64,000 bases of DNA, from positions 1 to 64,000 of the forward strand of contig JAHHHT010000011.1 of assembly GCA_019359235.1 (NCBI GenBank), given 5' to 3'. A program made the position numbers and the translations under genes. A model generated the notes under the pieces. It was not told the DNA's origin, did not search any database, and saw nothing but the letters and a program-made list of their open reading frames with translations. This document shows positions 56,806-62,839 of this stretch, one piece after another. Position 1 is the first letter of the stretch. Every line of letters begins with the position of its first letter. This stretch comes from Oscillatoria princeps RMCB-10 (lineage in GTDB: Bacteria; Cyanobacteriota; Cyanobacteriia; Cyanobacteriales; Oscillatoriaceae).

Positions 56806-57231
56806 TCAGTCTGCAGGAGGGTGCCAACCGGCGACTGTCCACCGCCGGCGAGCGGCAACGATAACTGGGTTATTCATTCGCAGGGCTACAATTGTAGCCC
56901 GATCAATGGCAGTTAGCCCTTCAATTTTTGTGCTGTCAGGACTCCATTCAAAATAGTCAGACCATATTTGTGTGCGTGGATTGAAGAGGGGTACAGTTTC
57001 TCCTGTCAAGGGGTCTATTGCCTCGGTTGAATCTCCCTTGAATTCATTGCAACTCCGGCAAGCCAAACAAACATTGTCAAAGGCAGTCTCCCCACCTTTG
57101 GAGCGGGGTTGAATATGGTCGTGCCTCATGGAAATGCCGCTATTTTCTTCACTGGTTAAGCAATAACAGCAACGCTGCCGGTCAGTCTCCCCAATTCGAG
57201 AGCGTAAACTTTCAGGAAGATAGGTAGACAT
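56806..57231 (-). CDS. HNH endonuclease
   Basis: 141 residues from ATG 57231 (MSTYLPESLRSRIGETDRQR). An HNH nuclease fold: CCYCLTSEENSG (the first pair of zinc-type cysteines), MRHDHIQPRSKGGETAFDN (catalytic His with the DH..P pattern), then VCLACRSCNEFKGD (second pair and the N..K helix). Its start codon lies three bases after the stop of the upstream gene, so the two are translated together. In cyanobacteria such HNH genes are commonly paired with a small upstream partner. Whether the pair is a toxin and antitoxin, or serves another purpose, is not settled by the sequence. Confidence 0.88.
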   Translation of the reverse strand: MSTYLPESLRSRIGETDRQRCCYCLTSEENSGISMRHDHIQPRSKGGETAFDNVCLACRSCNEFKGDSTEAIDPLTGETVPLFNPRTQIWSDYFEWSPDSTKIEGLTAIDRATIVALRMNNPVIVAARRRWTVAGWHPPAD

Positions 57232-57234
57232 GAC

Positions 57235-57639
57235 TCAAAGTGCTGGCACGATATGTCCCCGCCAGCGGAGTAAGGCGGCGGCTTGGGCTTTGCGCAACAT
57301 AAAGAGGTCGGCTTCATGTCGCAGTTGCATTAACTCTAATCGTTCTGCATCAGTGAGTTGGCGGCTAGAGTTGCTGTCAAGCAGGATGTTATATCGCTCC
57401 ATGTCGGCGGGTGTTTTTTTGCTTTTGGCAATCTGCCAGAGGGTAGTGTCATCTAGTTTGTCCAAACCGGCAATATCAGCCTGAAATTCTGCCGGCACAT
57501 CATCATAAGCCGGTGGGCTGCCTACTTGTAAGGCGTGGAGGATGATTTCTTCGAGGGGGCGCTGAGTCGCGCCGGCAGTGTTAACTAAGCGCTGGTAGAG
57601 GATTTCTGGGATTTTCAGGGTGACAGTTTCAAGTTGCAT
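57235..57639 (-). CDS. Small protein coupled to the HNH nuclease
   Basis: 134 residues from ATG 57639, with a GGGAGTG ribosome site nine bases upstream; an in-frame GTG at 57645 overlaps that site. The start LETVTLKIPEILYQRLVNTA looks like a ribbon-helix-helix-type DNA-binding beta strand and helix, as in many antitoxins. It is followed by RPLEEIILHALQVGSPPAYDDVPAEFQADI and a long helical part ERLELMQLRHEADLFMLRKAQAAALL. The sequence ends with RWRGHIVPAL. It lies directly before the HNH gene (stop to start three bases). A regulator or antitoxin role is inferred from context and the N-terminus only. Confidence 0.75.
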   Translation of the reverse strand: MQLETVTLKIPEILYQRLVNTAGATQRPLEEIILHALQVGSPPAYDDVPAEFQADIAGLDKLDDTTLWQIAKSKKTPADMERYNILLDSNSSRQLTDAERLELMQLRHEADLFMLRKAQAAALLRWRGHIVPAL

Positions 57640-57780
57640 ATCCACTCCCTGCAGTTTCTATTTTAGCAGAGAGTTACGGTTCTGGGGTGGCGCAGGGGTG
57701 CCGGTGGGGTGAGGGGGATGCCGGTACTAGCACGCCCCTCAATTTTATTGCAGCAGTCAAGGAAGGATGAATTGAGTTGT
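57640..57780. other. Short intergenic segment
   Basis: Promoter region of the HNH operon, with GGGGTGCCGG-type G-rich sequence; nothing else recognised. Confidence 0.45.
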
Positions 57781-57949
57781 AGGGCTAAAGCCCAACTACA
57801 AACAACGGAGGGCTAAAGCCCAACTACAAACAATCTGGAGGGCTAAAGCCCAACTACAAACAATCTGGAGGGCTAAAGCCCAACTACAAACAACGGAGGG
57901 CTAAAGCCCAACTACAAACAACGGAGGGCTAAAGCCCAACTACAAACAG
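57781..57949. repeat. Tandem repeat of AGGGCTAAAGCCCAACTACA, six copies
   Basis: Six direct copies, with spacing 28, 30, 30, 28, 28 and a last partial unit; the junction is CAACGG or CAATCTGG. Each has a GGGCTAAAGCCC palindrome. One diverged copy is at about 14287. There are no spacers, so it is not a CRISPR array. Confidence 0.85.
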
Positions 57950-58031
57950 TCTCATACAAATAAGGAGGCGGCGGCACGGCTTTGCCTCACACGAAAAAGC
58001 TGCGGCTCCCCGCCTCACACGAATTACTCCC

Positions 58032-58640
58032 TCACCCTGTGGCACAGTTGGGATGCCGGTTGGCGGCAATAAATTGGGCGGCGATATACTCTATCTCATT
58101 ATCTCTCTCTTCCCACAACCCCGCACACAGAACTTGACCGGAGGCAGGGCTTTTATTTGGATTGGATTTCGGTAATACAGGTAAGATTTTACTTCCCCAA
58201 GCTGAACGTTTTTTACCTTTTGGCTGCGGTTTGTACCTTTTGTAGAAACCGCGATATTTCGCCGCACATTCGTCTAAGGAGTTGCCCAGGGCGAGAAAGG
58301 CGGGATGCCATTCGGTAAGTCCATCGGTGGTGAGTTGGTCGTAGGTTCCATAATTGGAGAAGTCGTAGAAAAAGCCCTGTTTCATCCCCGCCGCTTTGGG
58401 GTTGCCGTGGATATAACGCAGAGTGCAGAGGCTGATGGTCGTCTTTGGCAAAACCGCGCTCTGTGAAGTGCGCTTTTCCCAAAAATGCCCAGTAGGGTTC
58501 AGCATCCGGTTGAAGCACATGGCTGTTTGCCCAGTTGAGCCAGTGCATGATTTTGGGCAAGTCAGCACTTCGCGACATTCTGACGCTGTGAAGTTTGAAC
58601 TCGCGGTTGTTGCAACCCTCCGTGGGTGATGTGGCAGGCA
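58032..58640 (-). pseudogene. REP-associated (IS200-like Y1) transposase, frameshifted
   Basis: Pieces of the cyanobacterial REP-associated transposase lie in at least two frames. One has ADLPKIMHWLNWANS; the next has TAMCFNRMLNPTGHFWEKR; then GFAKDDHQPLHSAL returns to the first frame. The long last piece is LRYIHGNPKAAGMKQGFFYD, FSNYGTYDQLTTDGLTEWHP, AFLALGNSLDECAAKYRGFY, KRYKPQPK. Two or more frame changes near 58530 and 58440-58420 explain this. The N-terminal part with the catalytic HUH histidines is not recognised. The gene is dead, but the parts are well preserved. Confidence 0.75.
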
Positions 58641-59608
58641 TGTCCGGGTAGGAGGTGACGGGGAGAACGCATCGCATTTCAACTGGGTGGGAGGGGTGCC
58701 ATATCGAGGGGCAGGTGCCAGGTATAAAAAGGAGGGGGTGAGAAGGAAAAACAACCCAAGTCCTTGACAAAAGCCTTGGGGGGATGGTTTAGTTAAATAA
58801 GAAGCCGGGACAGCGCCGAGCGCGGATTTTATTCCTGCGGCGCGGCGGGCGGGGTTCGCGAGCCCCCTCGCCCTGGCTCAGTCACGGGTCCCCCGTGGTC
58901 AAATCAAATTGCCCACAGGCCCCGCTGGTTTGTTCCACCACCCCGCCGGTTTTTGCCACTGGTTGTTTTTGCTAAATTAAGAAACGTGCTCAAGCTTTAC
59001 ACACACCCGAAAGCGGGGTGCCGGTCGGATATTCGACCACGCGCTCGGGGAGAAGATGATTGGGGTGCTCAAGGCGTGGGAACCGGCGTGCTTGCCGGTC
59101 GGATATAGCAGCCTTTCCTGACTTGAGTATAATTACTAAACTTTTAAAAAGGGTTTCGGTTTCTTAAGAATTGTTAATTGTGCCGGCAAGACAAGCGGGG
59201 TGCCGGTCGGATATGGGTTGCTGCTTGGGCTCTCTCTGCTGTCTTGAGGGTGGGGGTTGCAGATTCGTGGGAGGAACCCCACCCCCCAACCCCCTCCCCG
59301 CCTGCGGGGAGGGGGAGAAAGAGGTAGGGTTGTGGGAGCAATGGAACAAGTTTCAATCATCTTTGTAGTCTGCAACGCCTGAGGGTGGGGGTGCTAAGCG
59401 CGTCACACACACCGGCAGGTGGGGTGCCGGTCGGATACTGCTGTCCGGTGGAACACCGACCGCAGCCGGGAGCTGCAGCACCAGCCACCGGCACCCCCAC
59501 GATGCCGGTCGTCACCCCTGGGCGCAGCCCCTGCGGGATAGCTGGCTGCCAACCGCAGAACTGATTCATAATGTTTTCCAGGAGACTAGCAGCGTAGGGG
59601 AGGTAAAA
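58641..59608. other. Long non-coding stretch with repeats
   Basis: 968 bases without a supported gene. It holds the second MITE-like copy (59253-59379) and four copies of TGCCGGTCGGATA(T/C) near 59019, 59094, 59201 and 59425, three of them preceded by GCGGGG, GGTGGGG or a similar G-run. Short frames in it are repeat-driven. Confidence 0.6.
59253..59379. mobile_element. 127-bp MITE-like element, copy B
   Basis: Inverted ends GGGGTTGCAGA (59253-59263) and TCTGCAACGCC (59369-59379) pair in 10 of 11 positions. A perfect 8-bp direct repeat TGAGGGTG flanks it (59245-59252 and 59380-59387). The body shares ACCCCACCCCCCAACCCCC, the CTCCCCG..CGGGGAG hairpin and AAGTTTCAATCATCTTT with copy A at 49369. 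Confidence 0.85.
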
Positions 59609-59851
59609 GTGGAACACAAACAAGAGGATATCGGCTTACTTCAAAAAGCAGAGCGTCGTTTGCGGCGACTTTCCCCCGACCGGCTGCGCGTGGCAGAAGA
59701 TTTCCTGGCTTATCTAGAGGAAAGAGAAGAAAACGAGGCAACAGAGGAACTCTTGAGCATCCCTGGTTTTGAGGAAGACTTCCGCGAAGCTGTACAGCAG
59801 GCGGATGCAGGGGAAGTCGTCTCGTTTGAGAGTATCCGCCGCGATGTATGA
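59609..59851 (+). CDS. Antitoxin of a RelBE-type pair
   Basis: 80 residues from GTG 59609, with GGGGAGG at 59597-59603. The N-terminal helix-rich half LLQKAERRLRRLSPDRLRVA then EDFLAYLEEREE resembles that of the VapB-type protein at 61695. The acidic C-terminal half (LLSIPGFEEDFREAVQQADA, GEVVSFESIRRDV) is the part that would wrap the toxin. The stop overlaps the toxin start by eight bases (GATGTATGA region). It is expected to neutralise the toxin and repress its own promoter. Assignment is by context and size. Confidence 0.8.
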   Translation: MEHKQEDIGLLQKAERRLRRLSPDRLRVAEDFLAYLEEREENEATEELLSIPGFEEDFREAVQQADAGEVVSFESIRRDV

Positions 59852-60110
59852 ACTGGTGCTGACTCGCAAAGCGCAGAGGTTTTATCAAGAGGCAGACCCA
59901 TCTTTAGCTCGCCGGTTGAACCGCTGCTTTGACCAACTGCGCCAGAATCCCTACGAACATCCAAACATCAAGCGGCTCACAGGTTCCTTTGCGGGAGCTT
60001 TTCGCTATCGAATAGGTGACTGGCGGGTTGTCTATCGAGTCGATGAAAAGAGACAGGTCATCACTGTGTTACTGATAGCGCCTCGGGGCGAAGTGTACCG
60101 GCAGCCCTAA
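59844..60110 (+). CDS. RelE/ParE-family toxin
   Basis: 88 residues from ATG 59844 (MYELVLTRKAQRFYQEADPS), the common RelE start. The RelE/ParE fold is visible as LVLTRKAQRFYQ, ARRLNRCFDQLRQNPYEHPN, KRLTGSFAGAFRYRIGDWRV and VYRVDEKRQVITVLLIAPRG. The Arg in FRYRIGDWRVVYRV and the C-terminal RGEVYR are in the usual catalytic or ribosome-contact places. RelE members cut mRNA at the ribosome; ParE members poison gyrase. The sequence suits the RelE type better, but this is not certain. It overlaps the antitoxin by eight bases. Confidence 0.9.
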   Translation: MYELVLTRKAQRFYQEADPSLARRLNRCFDQLRQNPYEHPNIKRLTGSFAGAFRYRIGDWRVVYRVDEKRQVITVLLIAPRGEVYRQP

Positions 60111-60205
60111 ACGAGAAACTCAAACTAAACCCCCAAAACGAATTGGCGGCGCATTTGGGAAGTGTGCAACTTTCCTTCGCCTGATCGCTCTCCCAATCCT
60201 TTCCT
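60111..60205. other. Intergenic between convergent TA genes
   Basis: 95 bases between the RelE-type toxin stop and the orphan antitoxin stop. No clear hairpin. Confidence 0.4.
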
Positions 60206-60430
60206 CTAAATTTTGTTAGTTGACAGATCCCCTGGGCCTTCCAGACAGCCAACCAAATTGCCGGCGAGAGTCAGAGCAGACACCGGCTCCCCATCTTCTC
60301 TGGGTAATTCTTGCTTGATCGTCTTGCTTTGCAAAAACTCCACAAAGTCCAGCACCACCTGCTGTTTTTCCGGTGGCAAGGTTTTCAACTTTTCCACAAT
60401 TGTTTGCGCCATTTCCAGAGCTTGACTCAT
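60206..60430 (-). CDS. Orphan DUF2281-type antitoxin
   Basis: 74 residues from ATG 60430 with GGAGA at 60437-60441. The opening AQTIVEKLKTLPPEKQQVVL and DFVEFLQSKT form the DUF2281 pattern (LPPEKQQEVLDFVEFL), an antitoxin family often joined to PIN toxins. The second half (LPREDGEPVSALTLAGNLVG CLEGPGDLS, from about residue 42) is typical of the toxin-binding tail GCLEGP.DLST. No toxin gene lies downstream on the same strand within reach; the RelE-type toxin beyond it is convergent. So it appears to be an orphan, or the partner has been lost. Confidence 0.8.
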   Translation of the reverse strand: MSQALEMAQTIVEKLKTLPPEKQQVVLDFVEFLQSKTIKQELPREDGEPVSALTLAGNLVGCLEGPGDLSTNKI

Positions 60431-60725
60431 GAGTCTTTTCTCCAGCGATATTACTTCAACTTTAGCTTTAGTCTAGCGTTTAATAGAGTGTATAGCAGTT
60501 TTCACGCTTAGGAGTGCGGTTCGCAAGCATCGCCCTTGGGGGTGGGGTAAGCACAAGGACTTACCCTTACAAGACCCTCTGGCCTCTGGCCCTTACAAGA
60601 CCCCCTGCGCCACGACCCCACCAGCCAAGGGCCTACCAGCCCCTCAACCGCAAGGCCATCACCCCTCCTAACACATCCCTGTTCATTTCTCCGCAGCCGG
60701 TTTCCCGGCACCCTGTCCACATATC
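60431..60725. other. Intergenic before the XRE remnant
   Basis: 295 bases. ACCCTTACAAGACCC/GGCCCTTACAAGACCCC is a short direct repeat at about 60563-60605. No gene. Confidence 0.5.
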
Positions 60726-60896
60726 GGCAAGCCCATCAATTACTTTTATGATTCCTGGGAAGTGCCACCGGCACCCCCCACCCCGCCCGTCCCCAAAGCT
60801 AGCTCTGCCGCCACCGCTGACTTTCAAACTCTCACCCAGCGCGACAAACTCCAGCTCGCCGCAGAACTCATTCAAAGTCTCTTTCCCGAAACCTAG
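60726..60896 (+). pseudogene. C-terminal remnant of an XRE-type regulator
   Basis: 57 codons reading GKPINYFYDSWEVPPAPPTP then PVPKASSAATADFQTLTQRD KLQLAAELIQSLFPET and a stop (the last part from about 60825). They match the second half of the intact gene at 61029 (GKPIDYFYDSWHLPPAPFPT, ERDKLELAVELIQNVLQES). The N-terminal HTH of this copy is missing. It is a duplicate of which only the tail survives. Confidence 0.8.
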
Positions 60897-61028
60897 CCCC
60901 ACCGGCGCACAACCGGCACCCGCCGGCCTTTTCTTACGCTATTATTCAAAATTCACAATTTTATCGGATAGCGACTGCTGCAGCCAGAAAATAAGATTTT
61001 GTTGTAACTCACACGATTTCCTGATAAT

Positions 61029-61403
61029 ATGGCCTTCTCCCTTGGCAAGCGCTTCAAGGCTACCCGCGAGTCACTTGGCATGACTCAAGAACAAGTCATC
61101 GAACAGTTAGAGATTCGCTACGACGTCAGCCTCAGCCAGCAAGCGCTGTCATGTATAGAGAACGGCAAACGCAAAGTAGACGCCGAGAGAGAGCTGCCAG
61201 CGATCGCAGCCGTCTACGGCAAACCAATCGATTATTTTTACGACTCCTGGCACTTACCGCCGGCACCCTTCCCGACGGCGAAATCCGCACCCCCCATCCC
61301 CAAAAGCCGGTCTGCAGTCACCATTGACATGGAAGCCCTCACCGAGCGCGATAAACTAGAGCTAGCCGTCGAACTCATTCAAAACGTTTTGCAGGAAAGC
61401 TAG
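61029..61403 (+). CDS. XRE-family HTH regulator
   Basis: 124 residues from ATG 61029. The N-terminal HTH covers about 5-70: SLGKRFKATRESLGMTQEQV, LSQQALSCIENGKRKVDAER and ELPAIAAVYGKPIDYFYDSW. A proline-rich linker and a short helix (MEALTERDKLELAVELIQNV) follow. It is likely a repressor in the toxin-antitoxin-rich region; its target is unknown. A HIP1 octamer lies within it. A decayed copy of its tail is 133 bases upstream, so the gene was duplicated here. The frame has no strong ribosome site before the ATG. Confidence 0.85.
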   Translation: MAFSLGKRFKATRESLGMTQEQVIEQLEIRYDVSLSQQALSCIENGKRKVDAERELPAIAAVYGKPIDYFYDSWHLPPAPFPTAKSAPPIPKSRSAVTIDMEALTERDKLELAVELIQNVLQES

Positions 61404-61694
61404 CTAAAAGAGGTAATGTTCAAGCCATGCAACCCGAAAAGCCAGAAACATTTGCTAGCCACTTTTATCTTATAAAAAACTGCAATTTCAGCTAATTTTT
61501 ATTCCTTGTGCGGGCATTATTTTGCGATTTTATGCTGGCAAATATCTGCAAGGCGTAGGGCGGGCGTCCCGCCTGCTGGCACAATCCGCAGGGCGGGCGT
61601 GTGAGCCGGTTCCAAGCGCGTGCTAAACTATAGCTAGCAGGAAAACAGATTCACAGCAGCTTGCATAAAAATAACTGAACAGCCGGAGGTTACA
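61404..61694. other. Intergenic with a GGGCGGGCGTCCCGCC palindrome
   Basis: 291 bases. AGGGCGGGCGTCCCGCCTGC at about 61558-61577 is a palindrome of the local type, followed by a second GCAGGGCGGGCG. The leader of the VapBC-type pair follows, with GCCGGAGG at 61682-61689. Confidence 0.55.
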
Positions 61695-61970
61695 ATGGAG
61701 ACGGAACAAAAACAGATGACCTTACTCGAACAAGCCGAGCAGCACTTGCGCCAACTTTCCTCAGACCGGCTGCGCACAGCGACAGAATTCCTGGCATTTT
61801 TAGCTCAACAAGAGAAAACAGAGCGCGAAACTCGCCAGCAGCAGTTCTTGAAAGCTGTTGAACAGCACCAGCATTTGTTGGAGCAATTCAAAGACCACAC
61901 ATGGCCACCGCATCCCGATTCCGTAACCCTGATTCGCCAAATGCGGGAAGGAGACGAATATCGTGGCTGA
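61695..61970 (+). CDS. Antitoxin of a VapBC-type pair
   Basis: 91 residues from ATG 61695 with a GGAGG ribosome site. The first half LLEQAEQHLRQLSSDRLRTA then TEFLAFLAQQEK is close to that of the RelB-type antitoxin at 59609. The second half (QFLKAVEQHQHLLEQFKDHT and WPPHPDSVTLIRQMREGDEY) is different and would bind the PIN toxin. The IRQMREGDE ending is a common C-terminus of PIN-linked antitoxins. The stop overlaps the toxin start by eight bases. So this is an operon of two genes. Confidence 0.85.
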   Translation: METEQKQMTLLEQAEQHLRQLSSDRLRTATEFLAFLAQQEKTERETRQQQFLKAVEQHQHLLEQFKDHTWPPHPDSVTLIRQMREGDEYRG

Positions 61971-62427
61971 GCGAGTCCTGTGTCTCGACACTAACATCTT
62001 CATCAAATCTCTCACACCAGACGAGCTAGACGCGACAGCCGTCCGACTTCTGAACAGCGCATCCTCATCTGAAGTGCTGCTGGTGGCTCCAGCATTTGCC
62101 TGGGCGGAAGTCGGTTCCGTGTTGCGCAAAAAAGTGCGAGCTAACCTATTTACAGCCGGCGCAGCCGATATCATTTGGCAAATATTTTCCACCTTGCCCA
62201 TACAGTACACCGAGAGCCTGGAACTTAGCAACCGAGCCTGGGAAATTTCCCAGACGTACCAGCTGCCAACCCTTTATGACGCCGCCTTTCTAGCTTGTAC
62301 AGAGCTAGCCGCCGGCTCAGTTGGTGCCCCAGGAGAATTTTGGACAGCAGATAAAGTGCTTCTCAACTCATTGGGGAGCGCCAAACCGGCCTATGTCCGG
62401 GAACTGGGAATCGACCCAATTCCTTAA
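61963..62427 (+). CDS. PIN-domain toxin, VapC type
   Basis: 154 residues from GTG 61963 (translated MAERVLCLDTNIFIKSLTPD), overlapping the antitoxin stop by eight bases. A PIN ribonuclease: Asp in LCLDTNIF, Glu in FAWAEVGSVLR, Asp in LYDAAFLACTEL and Asp in FWTADKVLLNSL are the four acidic residues that hold the metal. VapC toxins cut tRNA or rRNA and block growth; they are kept in check by the antitoxin. The size is standard. The purL gene starts 412 bases later, behind a palindromic repeat. Confidence 0.92.
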   Translation: MAERVLCLDTNIFIKSLTPDELDATAVRLLNSASSSEVLLVAPAFAWAEVGSVLRKKVRANLFTAGAADIIWQIFSTLPIQYTESLELSNRAWEISQTYQLPTLYDAAFLACTELAAGSVGAPGEFWTADKVLLNSLGSAKPAYVRELGIDPIP

Positions 62428-62469
62428 CAAATAAGATATAGCGGTTCTCAGTTGGATGAAGTACACCCC

Positions 62470-62502
62470 AGAAACCCGGTTTCTTAAAGAAACCGGGTTT
62501 CT
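62470..62502. terminator. AAACCCGGTTT-family inverted repeat behind the VapC-type gene
   Basis: AGAAACCCGGTTTCT, TAA, AGAAACCGGGTTTCT: almost the same as 2164-2196. Its place 42 bases behind the toxin stop fits a terminator, but the same family also lies in places where no gene ends. Confidence 0.55.
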
Positions 62503-62608
62503 AAGACGCAGCTCAAGATGTCTTGGCGCAGATTCAGGCTTTAGCCCTCAACCGGCAGCCGTCAAGTCGCCGCGGTTTATCAGAATCTTCTGACACCGGC
62601 AGATATCT

Positions 62609-62736
62609 GGCGTCGCGACACTAGAAGGACGATCGCTAAACTTTTTCCGAGGTGCGAAAATCCCCTAAAGCTCCCCCTCCCCGCTAGCGGGGAGGGGGTT
62701 GGGGGGTGGGGTTCTTCATCCCAAGAATTTGCACCG
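62609..62736. mobile_element. MITE-like element, third and decayed copy (reversed)
   Basis: Read on the minus strand it has the same order as 49369-49498: TTGCA..TTCTTGGGATGAAGAACC, CCACCCCCCAACCCCC, CTCCCCGCTAGCGGGGAG, GGGGATTTTCG, AAAAAGTTT and an end GTGTCGCGACGCC. The ends are degenerate and no flanking 8-bp repeat is left, so it is an older insertion. Confidence 0.6.
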
Positions 62737-62839
62737 GCACCTCTGTTAGCTAAACCGCGGCGACGGGTGCGCGGCACCCACTACCCGCTGCCGGTGAATC
62801 CCGATACAATAAACCCTGTGCCATTTGCGCAAGGGTTCC

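Noticed and set aside
57781-57949. CRISPR-like array of regularly spaced repeats
   Set aside because: Units follow each other directly with 3-6 variable bases, no unique spacers of 30-40 bp and no cas genes nearby.
58641-59608. Possible RNA gene or small genes in the long gap
   Set aside because: No tRNA-like cloverleaf or conserved RNA was recognised, and open frames are repeat-driven.
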